Below the pieces are notes generated by a model. The model did not search any database. It was not told the origin of the DNA and was given only the letters and a program-made list of their open reading frames with translations. 64,000 nt of DNA. Source: Helicobacter ibis (GTDB lineage Bacteria; Campylobacterota; Campylobacteria; Campylobacterales; Helicobacteraceae). Positions 18,580 to 26,529 of the stretch are shown here, in pieces; position 1 is the stretch's first letter, and each line of letters opens with the position of its first letter. Location of the stretch: assembly GCF_027859255.1 (NCBI RefSeq), contig NZ_JAQHXR010000001.1, positions 124,001 through 188,000 of the forward strand. The letters are read 5' to 3'. Made by a program: the position numbers and the translations under genes.

Positions 18580-19838
18580 TGGATAAAACTATTGTTAATA
18601 AAATCTTGATTACACTTGGCTTTTTATTGGCTTATAGGGTTTTGGCTTATGTGCCAGTTCCCGGTGTTGATACTGCTGTTATAAAATCATTTTTTGATAG
18701 CAATGCTTCAAATGCACTTGGCTTATTTAATATGTTTAGCGGTAATGCTGTTGAGAGACTTAGTGTTATATCATTAGGTATTATGCCATACATTACAGCT
18801 TCTATTATAATGGAATTATTAGCAGCTACATTTCCAAATCTCGGAAATATGAAAAAAGAACGAGATGGAATGCAAAAATATACTCAAATAATAAGATATG
18901 TTACTATTGTTATAACTCTAATACAGGCAGTTGGTGTATCTATAGGATTGAGAAGTATTGGTGGTGGTGCTAATGGTGCGATAATTATAGATATGAATCT
19001 ATTTATTGCTATTTCTGCTATATCTATGTTGTGTGGAACAATGTTGCTTATGTGGATTGGAGAACAAATTACGCAAAGAGGCATTGGTAATGGTATAAGC
19101 TTAGTTGTATTTGGTGGTATTATATCTGGTCTTCCTAGTGCTATTTTTGGAACATTTAATCTAGTAAATACAAATCAAATTAGTTGGGTTGTTCTTTTGT
19201 TTATATTTGCGATAATTTTGGTAACAGTGCTATGTATCATTTATGTGGAACTTGGGGAAAGAAGAATACCAGTATCTTATTCAAGAAAAGTAGTTATGCA
19301 AAATCAAGATAAAAGAATTATGAATTACATTCCAATTAAAATGAATCTTAGTGGAGTTATACCTCCTATTTTTGCTTCTGCTGTGTTGATGTTTCCTAGT
19401 ACAATTTTGCAGTCTTCAACCAATAGTATAGTTTTAAAGATAGCTGATTATTTAAATCCAAATAGTTACTCATATAATATTTTGATGTTTTTGTTTGTTA
19501 TGTTTTTTGCTTACTTTTATGCTTCAATTGCATTTAACCCAAAAGATATTTCCGAAAATCTAAAGAAACAAGGTGGATTCATACCGGGGATTCGACCGGG
19601 TGAAGGCACAATGAATTTCTTAACAGATGTTGCGAACAAATTAACATTATGGGGTGCTATATATTTGGGGCTTATAGCTACTTTACCTTGGATTTTGGTT
19701 AAAGCCTCTGGTGTGCCTTTCTATTTTGGAGGGACTGCAGTTTTGATTGTTGTTCAAGTAGCAGTTGATACAATGCGTAAAATAGAGGCTCAAATGTATA
19801 TGAATAAATACAAAACTTTAAGTGCAGTAGGTTTGTAG
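18579..19838 (+). CDS. secY: Protein translocase subunit SecY
   Basis: SecY (419 aa) is the channel of the Sec translocon in the inner membrane, with about ten transmembrane helices. The plug and TM2 region (LGLFNMFSGNAVERLSVISLGIMPYI, quoted in part) and the cytoplasmic loop ERRIPVSYSRKVV are typical, and GFIPGIRPGEGT matches the conserved C5 loop. It is immediately followed by map, as in other spc operons lacking adk. Confidence 0.98.
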   Translation: MDKTIVNKILITLGFLLAYRVLAYVPVPGVDTAVIKSFFDSNASNALGLFNMFSGNAVERLSVISLGIMPYITASIIMELLAATFPNLGNMKKERDGMQKYTQIIRYVTIVITLIQAVGVSIGLRSIGGGANGAIIIDMNLFIAISAISMLCGTMLLMWIGEQITQRGIGNGISLVVFGGIISGLPSAIFGTFNLVNTNQISWVVLLFIFAIILVTVLCIIYVELGERRIPVSYSRKVVMQNQDKRIMNYIPIKMNLSGVIPPIFASAVLMFPSTILQSSTNSIVLKIADYLNPNSYSYNILMFLFVMFFAYFYASIAFNPKDISENLKKQGGFIPGIRPGEGTMNFLTDVANKLTLWGAIYLGLIATLPWILVKASGVPFYFGGTAVLIVVQVAVDTMRKIEAQMYMNKYKTLSAVGL

Positions 19839-19839
19839 T

Positions 19840-20598
19840 ATGGCAATTGCAATACGCAAACCTAATGAAATAGAATCCATAAGAAAAGCTAGTAAAATAG
19901 TTGCTAAAACACTAAATCATATAAAAGCTCAACTCACTCCGGGACTTACTTTAAAAGAAATAGATTCTATTGGTGAAGACTTTATTAGAAAATGTGGTGG
20001 AAGACCAGCTTTTAAGGGGTTATACGGCTTTAGTGGTTCTGTTTGCACATCGGTTAATGAAGTGATTATTCATGGGATTCCAAATGATTATGAGCTTAGA
20101 GATGGTGATATAGTTGGACTTGACATAGGTGTTGAGCTAGATGGTTGGTTTGGCGATGCAGCTATTACTTGTGGGGTAGGAAATATTTCACAAGAAGATT
20201 CAAAGCTTATTGCTTGTGCTAAAGATGCACTATATTTTGCAATTAGCCAAATTAAGCCGGGTATGCACTTTAAAGAGCTAAGTGAATTAATTGAGCATTT
20301 TATTTTGGATTATGGATATGTGCCTTTGTTTGGTTTTTGCGGACACGGGATAGGTAGGAAGCCACATGAAGCACCAGAGATTCCAAACTATCTTGAAGGA
20401 ACTAAGGCAAAACAGGGAGATAAAATAAAAAATGGCATGGTATTTTGTATAGAGCCTATGATATGCCAGAAACAAAGTGAACCAGTTGTGCTAGATGATG
20501 AGTGGAGTGTTGTTTCTAAAGATGGTTTAAGAGGTAGTCATTATGAACATACCATAGCAGTGATTAATGGCAAAGCAGAAATTTTATCAAAGGAATAA
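19840..20598 (+). CDS. map: Type I methionyl aminopeptidase
   Basis: This metalloenzyme (252 aa) removes the initiator Met from nascent proteins. The metal ligands of the pita-bread fold are visible: the D residues in [21 protein letters not shown], the H in [12 protein letters not shown], and Glu in FCIEPM and in the final HYEHTIAV region. It starts one base after secY and is followed by infA after 2 bases. Confidence 0.97.
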   Translation: MAIAIRKPNEIESIRKASKIVAKTLNHIKAQLTPGLTLKEIDSIGEDFIRKCGGRPAFKGLYGFSGSVCTSVNEVIIHGIPNDYELRDGDIVGLDIGVELDGWFGDAAITCGVGNISQEDSKLIACAKDALYFAISQIKPGMHFKELSELIEHFILDYGYVPLFGFCGHGIGRKPHEAPEIPNYLEGTKAKQGDKIKNGMVFCIEPMICQKQSEPVVLDDEWSVVSKDGLRGSHYEHTIAVINGKAEILSKE

Positions 20599-20600
20599 AT

Positions 20601-20819
20601 TTGGCTAAAGATGATGTAATAGAAGTTGATGGTATTGTAAAAGAAGCGTTGCCTAATGCCACATTTAGGGTGGAATTAGAAAATGGGCATATTATTTTAT
20701 GTCATATAGCAGGTAGAATGCGAATGCATTATATAAAGATTCTACAAGGTGATAAGGTAAAAATAGAGCTAACTCCTTATAGCTTGGATAAAGGTAGAAT
20801 TACCTTTAGATATAAGTAA
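20601..20819 (+). CDS. infA: Translation initiation factor IF-1
   Basis: IF-1 (72 aa) is an OB-fold protein that occupies the 30S A site during initiation. [20 protein letters not shown] and the [16 protein letters not shown] core are diagnostic. The start is TTG, preceded by AAGGAA. A 151-base gap follows, the only large one in the ribosomal cluster. Confidence 0.97.
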   Translation: MAKDDVIEVDGIVKEALPNATFRVELENGHIILCHIAGRMRMHYIKILQGDKVKIELTPYSLDKGRITFRYK

Positions 20820-20838
20820 TTTTTAATAAGATTTTAAA

Positions 20839-20844
20839 TATAAT
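20839..20844 (+). promoter_or_regulatory. Candidate -10 box for the alpha operon (rpmJ onward)
   Basis: A perfect TATAAT at the start of the infA-rpmJ gap. It would give a transcript start near 20851 and a leader of about 120 bases, suggesting that rpmJ-rpsM-rpsK-rpsD-rpoA-rplQ has its own promoter. Confidence 0.45.
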
Positions 20845-20869
20845 ATTTGGTTTTTTATTTTAAATTTTC

Positions 20870-20970
20870 ATAGTCGTTTGGGTGATGAATGAGCCTTTGG
20901 AGGACTATAAACTCAATGTCTAGTTTTAGAAAGCTATTTTTAGCGATTCAATAACACATTAGGAGTAAGT
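20870..20970 (+). promoter_or_regulatory. Possible structured leader (pseudoknot) ahead of rpmJ
   Basis: ATAGTC (20870-20875) pairs perfectly with GACTAT (20903-20908). TGAG inside that loop (20890-20893) can pair with CTCA just downstream (20912-20915), giving an H-type pseudoknot. The 3' strand covers part of a strong GGAGGA (20899-20904), which is 11 bases ahead of a 12-codon frame at 20916-20954. A small GCTA-TTTT-TAGC hairpin follows. In E. coli the alpha operon is controlled by S4 binding a leader pseudoknot; similarity here is only architectural. Confidence 0.35.
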
Positions 20971-21084
20971 ATGAAAGTTAGACCTTCCGTTAAAAAAATG
21001 TGTGATAAATGTAAGGTTATCAAGAGAAAAGGCGTGATTCGAGTTATATGCGAGAATCCAAAACATAAACAAAGACAAGGATAA
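20971..21084 (+). CDS. rpmJ: 50S ribosomal protein L36
   Basis: This 37-aa protein is read from ATG 20971 with AGGAG just upstream. [21 protein letters not shown] is family-typical (quoted in part), and the zinc ligands of the C+ type are present: C11, C14, a Cys in VICEN, and His in PKHK. It opens the alpha operon; rpsM follows after 12 bases. Confidence 0.96.
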   Translation: MKVRPSVKKMCDKCKVIKRKGVIRVICENPKHKQRQG

Positions 21085-21096
21085 AAAGGAAAGATA

Positions 21097-21465
21097 ATGG
21101 CGAGAATTGCTGGTGTTGATTTACCCAAAAAGAAAAGAATAGAATATGCTTTGACCTATATTTATGGTATAGGATTAAAGACTTCAAGAGATATATTAAA
21201 AGCTGTAAATATTTCTTGTGATAAAAGGGTTCAAGACCTTGGTGAAGATGAAGTTTCTGTAATTGCAAAAGAAATTCAAACACACCATATCGTAGAGGGT
21301 GATTTACGCAAAAAAGTTACAATGGATATTAAATCTCTTATGGATTTAGGTAACTATCGTGGATTAAGACATAGAAAAGGATTGCCTGTTCGTGGTCAAA
21401 CTACTAAAAATAATGCTAGAACACGAAAAGGTAAGAGAAAAACTGTTGGTAGTGCATCAAAATAA
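21097..21465 (+). CDS. rpsM: 30S ribosomal protein S13
   Basis: S13 (122 aa) is in the 30S head, contacts P-site tRNA and forms bridges to L5. [22 protein letters not shown] and the C-terminal [20 protein letters not shown] segments (each quoted in part) are diagnostic. Confidence 0.98.
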   Translation: MARIAGVDLPKKKRIEYALTYIYGIGLKTSRDILKAVNISCDKRVQDLGEDEVSVIAKEIQTHHIVEGDLRKKVTMDIKSLMDLGNYRGLRHRKGLPVRGQTTKNNARTRKGKRKTVGSASK

Positions 21466-21474
21466 GGGGTTTAT

Positions 21475-21867
21475 ATGGCAAAAAGACAAACTAATAAAAA
21501 AAGAATTGTTAAAAAGAATATAGCTAGAGGCATCATTCATATTTCTGCCGCTTTTAACAACACATGCGTAACAATTACAGATGAAATGGGAAATGTTATT
21601 TGCTGGAGCACAGCTGGTGCGTTAGGCTTTAAAGGTAGTAAAAAATCTACTCCATATGCAGCTCAACAAGCAGTCGAAGATGCAGTATCTAAAGCAAAAG
21701 AGCATGGTATAAAAGAGCTTGGAGTTAAAATACAAGGTCCAGGTAGTGGTAGAGAGACAGCTGTTAAGAGTATTGGAAGTATCGAGGGTATTAAAGTGTT
21801 GTGGTTTAAAGATGTAACACCATTACCTCATAATGGTTGTCGTGCTCCAAAAAGAAGAAGAGTGTAA
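21475..21867 (+). CDS. rpsK: 30S ribosomal protein S11
   Basis: S11 (130 aa) forms part of the platform near the E site. [21 protein letters not shown] and the C-terminal [13 protein letters not shown] are conserved. Confidence 0.98.
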   Translation: MAKRQTNKKRIVKKNIARGIIHISAAFNNTCVTITDEMGNVICWSTAGALGFKGSKKSTPYAAQQAVEDAVSKAKEHGIKELGVKIQGPGSGRETAVKSIGSIEGIKVLWFKDVTPLPHNGCRAPKRRRV

Positions 21868-21876
21868 GGAGAAAAA

Positions 21877-22503
21877 ATGGCAAGATATAGAGGTCCTGTT
21901 GAAAAAATTGAAAGAAGATTTGGTGTAAATCTAGCTTTAAAAGGTGAAAGAAGATTAGCTGGTAAAAGTGCTTTAGATAAGCGTCCTTATGGTCCCGGAC
22001 AACATGGTCAAAGAAGAGGAAAAATTTCAGAATATGGGATTCAGCTTAGAGAAAAGCAAAAAGCAAGAATGATGTATGGTATTTCTGAAAAGCAATTCCG
22101 TGCGATATTTGTTGAGGCTAATAGGCTTGAGGGTAATACTGGTGAAAATCTAATCAAACTAATTGAGAGAAGATTGGATAATGTAGTGTATAGAATGGGA
22201 TTTGCTACTACTAGAAGATTTGCTAGACAATTAGTTGTGCATGGACATATATTGGTTGATGGCAAGAGATTAGATATACCATCAGCAAGAATTAATGTTG
22301 GACAAAAAATTGAAGTATTTGAAAAAACTAAAAAGAATCCACAAATCCAAAGAGCAATAGAGCTAACAAAACAAACAGGTATAGTTCCATGGGTTGATGT
22401 TGATCAAAATGGTGTGTTTGGTATTTTTACTAGATTGCCAGAAAGAGAAGAGGTTGTTATACCTATTGAAGAGAGGCTCATTGTTGAGTTATACTCTAAA
22501 TAA
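21877..22503 (+). CDS. rpsD: 30S ribosomal protein S4
   Basis: S4 (208 aa) nucleates 30S assembly and has the S4 RNA-binding domain ([20 protein letters not shown]). It lacks the N-terminal Cys cluster of zinc-type S4 proteins. In E. coli S4 is the translational repressor of the alpha operon, which makes the leader upstream of rpmJ worth testing. Confidence 0.98.
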   Translation: MARYRGPVEKIERRFGVNLALKGERRLAGKSALDKRPYGPGQHGQRRGKISEYGIQLREKQKARMMYGISEKQFRAIFVEANRLEGNTGENLIKLIERRLDNVVYRMGFATTRRFARQLVVHGHILVDGKRLDIPSARINVGQKIEVFEKTKKNPQIQRAIELTKQTGIVPWVDVDQNGVFGIFTRLPEREEVVIPIEERLIVELYSK

Positions 22504-22523
22504 TAGTTTATAAGGTAGTAGTT

Positions 22524-23513
22524 ATGAAAAGTATTAAAACTTCACCTCATACTCCAACAAGCATTAAGGTTGAAGAAACAGGAAACAATAGTATACAGAT
22601 ATCTGCATATCCATTTGAAGCTGGATATGCAATTACATTGGCTCATCCTTTAAGGCGCCTTTTGTTGGGTAGTTCTGTTGGTTTTGCACCTATTGCACTT
22701 CACATAGATGGTGTTTCACATGAGTTTGATTCTGTGCGAGGAATGGTGGAAGATGTATCTCATTTTATTGTAAATTTGAAATCGATAAGATTCAAAATTA
22801 AAGACGATAGTGAATTTGTTAGCGTTGATTATAGTTTTAAAGGACCTAAAGCTATCAGTGGTGCTGATTTGTCGAATGATTTGGTTGAAATCGTTACGCC
22901 AGATATGCATCTAGCTACAATAAACGATGATGCTTCTCTTAACTTTTCTATTATAATTAGAAAAGGTATAGGTTATGTTCCTAGCGAAGAGATAAGACAT
23001 GATGTAGCAGAAGGCTTTATGCCACTTGATGCTTATTTTACACCTGTTACAAATGTTACTTATGTTACAGAAAATATACTCTTAGAAGATGATCCAAATT
23101 ATGAGAAAGTCATTTTTAACATACAAACAGATGGTCAAATTGACCCATTAACTGCTTTTAAAAATGCATTAAATGTTATGCATAAACAAATGTCTATATT
23201 TAATACTGAACTAAGCATAGAGATTCCTAGCATTGCTTCTAGTAATGATGAAATACCAGAAAGTAAAATTATGTTGCAAACTATTGAAAGTTTAAATTTC
23301 AGTGCTAGATGTTTTAATTGTTTAGATCGTTCTGGTATTAAATATTTAGGTGAGTTAGTCTTGTTAGATGAAGAACAGATTAAAAACATAAAGAATTTAG
23401 GTAAGAAATCATTAGATGAAATTACAGCCAAGCTAGAAGAGTTGGGCTATCCTGTTGATAAAGAAATTTCTAAAGATTTACTTGCATTCCTTAAGAAAAA
23501 ATTTTCAAATTAA
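22524..23513 (+). CDS. rpoA: DNA-directed RNA polymerase subunit alpha
   Basis: The alpha subunit (329 aa) scaffolds RNA polymerase assembly through its N-terminal domain (GYAITLAHPLRRLLLGS) and binds upstream elements and activators through its C-terminal helix-hairpin-helix domain (LDRSGIKYLGELV, IKNIKNLGKKSLDEI). Both domains are intact. It lies between rpsD and rplQ, the usual alpha operon order. Confidence 0.98.
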   Translation: MKSIKTSPHTPTSIKVEETGNNSIQISAYPFEAGYAITLAHPLRRLLLGSSVGFAPIALHIDGVSHEFDSVRGMVEDVSHFIVNLKSIRFKIKDDSEFVSVDYSFKGPKAISGADLSNDLVEIVTPDMHLATINDDASLNFSIIIRKGIGYVPSEEIRHDVAEGFMPLDAYFTPVTNVTYVTENILLEDDPNYEKVIFNIQTDGQIDPLTAFKNALNVMHKQMSIFNTELSIEIPSIASSNDEIPESKIMLQTIESLNFSARCFNCLDRSGIKYLGELVLLDEEQIKNIKNLGKKSLDEITAKLEELGYPVDKEISKDLLAFLKKKFSN

Positions 23514-23525
23514 TAAAGGATAAAC

Positions 23526-23876
23526 ATGAGACATAGACATGGATACAGAAAGCTTGGTAGAACATCTTCTCACAGAAAAGCTTTGCTGAAGAACTTATCA
23601 ATTGCTCTAATTGAAAGAGAGAAGATTGAAACTACTTTGCCAAAAGCAAAAGAATTGCAATCTTATTTTGAAAAATTAATTACTAGAGCTAGAAAAGGCG
23701 ATAGTATGGCACATAGAATAATATTTTCTCACTTGCAAGATAAGGTTGCTGTAAAGAAAATGGTTACAGAAATAGCACCTAGATATGCAAGTAGAAATGG
23801 TGGTTATACGAAGATTATAAAAACTAGGCTTAGGGTTGGCGACGCCGCTGAGATGGCAATTATAGAGCTCGTATAA
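23526..23876 (+). CDS. rplQ: 50S ribosomal protein L17
   Basis: L17 (116 aa) is at the exit tunnel. [24 protein letters not shown] (quoted in part) is a near-invariant start. There is no hairpin terminator after it; petA starts 22 bases on with a full AAGGAGG site, so bc1 genes may be read through from here. Confidence 0.98.
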   Translation: MRHRHGYRKLGRTSSHRKALLKNLSIALIEREKIETTLPKAKELQSYFEKLITRARKGDSMAHRIIFSHLQDKVAVKKMVTEIAPRYASRNGGYTKIIKTRLRVGDAAEMAIIELV

Positions 23877-23898
23877 TATAAAATTTAAGGAGGTAGTC

Positions 23899-24405
23899 AT
23901 GGGAGAGAAAGAAGTTAGTCGTAGAGATTTCCTTGGTATGACTTTAGGAGGTGTAGCAGCAGTTGGAGTTGGCGCCTCTCTTGTTGCTATGAAATCTTCT
24001 TGGGATCCATTACCTAGCGTTGTTTCGGCTGGTTTTACTACGGTTGATTTGAGTAGTATGCAAGATGGGGAGTATAGACAGGTTGAATACAGAGGTAACC
24101 CTGTGTATATTATTAAAAAAACTGCAGAAATGAAAAAGTGTGAAGATAGAGATGTAGTGGTTGGAAATGCTGATTATAGTGTTGGGATTCAAATTTGCAC
24201 CCACTTAGGCTGTATTCCTTCATATAGTGCTGACACAACTGAATTTCATTGTGCTTGTCATGGTGGAAAGTTTGATGCATGTGGTAAAAATACCTTCGGT
24301 CCCCCGCCAACACCAATGACTATACCGCCATTTAAGATAGATGGTCAAAAGTTAGTTCTAGGAGAAGAGGGTCCTGAGTATTTAAAGTTGGTTAATAAAG
24401 CATAG
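23899..24405 (+). CDS. petA: Ubiquinol-cytochrome c reductase iron-sulfur subunit (Rieske)
   Basis: This Rieske protein of the cytochrome bc1 complex has 168 aa. The N-terminal SRRDFLG twin-arginine motif (R8, R9) and hydrophobic stretch fit Tat export with a retained anchor. Cluster ligands are C100 and H102 in CTHLGC and C118 and H121 in CACHGG, with C105 and C120 forming the disulfide. In the complex it takes the first electron from menaquinol. AAGGAGG precedes the ATG; petB follows after 10 bases. tatB and tatC are encoded 8 kb downstream. Confidence 0.97.
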   Translation: MGEKEVSRRDFLGMTLGGVAAVGVGASLVAMKSSWDPLPSVVSAGFTTVDLSSMQDGEYRQVEYRGNPVYIIKKTAEMKKCEDRDVVVGNADYSVGIQICTHLGCIPSYSADTTEFHCACHGGKFDACGKNTFGPPPTPMTIPPFKIDGQKLVLGEEGPEYLKLVNKA

Positions 24406-24415
24406 GGGGTTATAG

Positions 24416-25648
24416 ATGGCAGAAATACGAAAAGCAGATGGAATTGTTGATTGGCTTGATCAAAGAATAGCTATAAGACCTCTAATGAAGGTTTTAATGA
24501 CTGAATATTGGATACCAAAGAATATTAATTTTCTTTGGGCTATGGGCGTTGTATTGGTTGTTTTATTTACATTGCTAGTTGTATCTGGTTTGTTCTTGCT
24601 TATGTATTATAAGCCAGATACAAAACTTGCTTTTGATAGTGTAAATTACACAATTATGCAAGAGGTAGAATATGGGTGGTTATGGAGACATTTACACGCA
24701 GTTAGTGCTTCTGTTTGTTTTTTAATTATTTATATCCATATGTTTGTTGGCATTTATTATGGTTCATATAAGAAGGGTAGGGAGATGATATGGATAACAG
24801 GTATGCTGTTATTTGTTCTTTTCTCTGCAGAGGCATTTAGTGGATATATGCTTCCTTGGGGTCAGATGAGCTATTGGGCGGCAGCTGTTATTACAAACTT
24901 ATTTAGTGCTATTCCAGTTATAGGACCTGATTTGGTTATATGGATTAGAGGTAACTTTATAGTCTCTGATGCTACTTTGACTAGGTTTTTTATGTTGCAT
25001 GTTGTGCTGTTACCTGTAATTATTATTGCAGTTATAGTTATGCACTTTTATACATTAAGAATTCCTCATGTTAATAACGCATATGGTGAAGAGATAGACT
25101 TTGAAAAAGAAGCAGAAAAATTCAAAGCAGGTAATAAAAAAGAATCTAAAGTTATTCCTTTTTGGCCTATGTTCTTATCAAAAGACTTCTTTGTAGCTAG
25201 TTTCTTTTTGGCTATTTTGTTTTATTTAACATGTTATCACTATAGTTTTGCACTAGATCCTATTAACTTTGATCCAGCAGATCACTTAAAAACACCACCG
25301 CATATTTATCCTGAATGGTATTTCTTGTGGAGCTATGAAGTATTAAGAGGATTCTTCTTTAGTGCAGATTTGGGTCTAATAGCATTTGGTATAGCAAATG
25401 TTATTTTTGTTCTATTGCCTTGGTTAGATAGAAGCAATGTAGTTGCACCTGCACACAAGAGACCAGCATTTATGGTTTGGTATTGGGTTTTGATTGCCGA
25501 TATGATTGTTTTAACTATATGGGGTAAATTACCACCAACTGGTGTTAATGCGTATATTGGATTTGTGGCTTCAATTTTATTTTTATTCTTATTGCTTGTT
25601 GCACTTCCTGTAATTACTAAGTTAGAAGCAAAAAAGAATGGTCAATAG
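24416..25648 (+). CDS. petB: Cytochrome b subunit of the bc1 complex
   Basis: The 410-aa membrane protein holds two b hemes and the two quinol sites. His pairs for the hemes are visible in the WRHLHAVSAS and FMLHVVLLP helices (partners in the IYIHMFVGI and VIVMHFYTLRIPH segments), and the Qo-site PPHIYPEWYFLWSYE follows, with PEWY in place of PEWF variants. It is a full-length single-chain form, not the split b6/subunit IV type. It lies between petA and petC. Confidence 0.97.
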   Translation: MAEIRKADGIVDWLDQRIAIRPLMKVLMTEYWIPKNINFLWAMGVVLVVLFTLLVVSGLFLLMYYKPDTKLAFDSVNYTIMQEVEYGWLWRHLHAVSASVCFLIIYIHMFVGIYYGSYKKGREMIWITGMLLFVLFSAEAFSGYMLPWGQMSYWAAAVITNLFSAIPVIGPDLVIWIRGNFIVSDATLTRFFMLHVVLLPVIIIAVIVMHFYTLRIPHVNNAYGEEIDFEKEAEKFKAGNKKESKVIPFWPMFLSKDFFVASFFLAILFYLTCYHYSFALDPINFDPADHLKTPPHIYPEWYFLWSYEVLRGFFFSADLGLIAFGIANVIFVLLPWLDRSNVVAPAHKRPAFMVWYWVLIADMIVLTIWGKLPPTGVNAYIGFVASILFLFLLLVALPVITKLEAKKNGQ

Positions 25649-25657
25649 GGGAGTAGC

Positions 25658-26500
25658 ATGAAAGAATTTGTAGCATTAATAGTAGTTGTATTTGTTACGG
25701 GAGTTATCTATTGGGGTGTTGAGCCATTTGCTCATAGTCAAATGAATCCAAAAGTTGAACCAGCAGATTATACATTTGCTGATTTGCAACCTATAGATAC
25801 AGCAAAGGGAAATATTGGTAATGGTAAAGAATTGGTGGTTGCTAATTGTATAGCATGTCATTCAATTAATAAGGAAGGTTTGGAATCACCATTTGCACCA
25901 GAAGACGCTTTAAGTGCTTATGGTGTTGTTCCGCCTGATTTATCTTCGGCTGGTTTTATTTATGAGACTAATTTTCTTGCAAATGCTATTAAAAATATAG
26001 CAGTAGCAACAAAGCAAACTCACAAGTTTGATGGTAATCACCCTATGCCTGCGTATGATTGGATGAGCGATCAAGAAATAGCAGATATTGTGGCTTATTT
26101 GGTAAGTATAGCACCTGCTAGTATGACTAACAAAGAAGTGTTTATTGATTCTTGTGGTAGATGTCATGATGTTAGATATGATAAGTGGCAAGCAAATGGT
26201 GGCTTAAAAACTTATTTAGGTGCTAAGGTGCCTGATTTATCCATGATGATTAGAAGTAGAAATATGGATTATTTGCATACATTCATTAATGATCCTCAAA
26301 AACGACTTGCAGGAACTGCTATGCCGCGTGTAGGTTTGACAGAGAGTGCAGAGATTCAAGTTGTAAAATATATGGAAGAAGTTGGTGATAGTAAAAAGGC
26401 AGAAAGAGAATCTCTTGGTTGGAAGATGGTTTTATTTATGCTTGTTATGGGTGTGATTGCATACTTGTGGAAACGCAAAGTTTGGCATGATGCACATTAA
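25658..26500 (+). CDS. petC: Cytochrome c1-type diheme subunit of the bc1 complex
   Basis: The 280-aa protein has an N-terminal membrane segment, two CXXCH heme sites (CIACH at 64-68 and CGRCH at 166-170) and a C-terminal membrane helix. A diheme c-type subunit in place of monoheme c1 is typical of epsilonproteobacterial bc1 complexes, which pass electrons to periplasmic cytochrome c and the cbb3 oxidase. It ends in the stem of a terminator shared with hypF. Confidence 0.96.
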   Translation: MKEFVALIVVVFVTGVIYWGVEPFAHSQMNPKVEPADYTFADLQPIDTAKGNIGNGKELVVANCIACHSINKEGLESPFAPEDALSAYGVVPPDLSSAGFIYETNFLANAIKNIAVATKQTHKFDGNHPMPAYDWMSDQEIADIVAYLVSIAPASMTNKEVFIDSCGRCHDVRYDKWQANGGLKTYLGAKVPDLSMMIRSRNMDYLHTFINDPQKRLAGTAMPRVGLTESAEIQVVKYMEEVGDSKKAERESLGWKMVLFMLVMGVIAYLWKRKVWHDAH

Positions 26501-26529
26501 TCTTTAGAGGGCAATTTCCTCTAAAGATT
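26499..26529. terminator. Bidirectional terminator between petC and hypF
   Basis: A perfect 12-base inverted repeat, AATCTTTAGAGG (26499-26510) and CCTCTAAAGATT (26518-26529), encloses a 7-base loop and is followed by a T-rich stretch on the plus strand. The petC and hypF stop codons both lie in or at the stem. It ends the 16-kb co-directional run that began at rpsJ. Confidence 0.75.
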
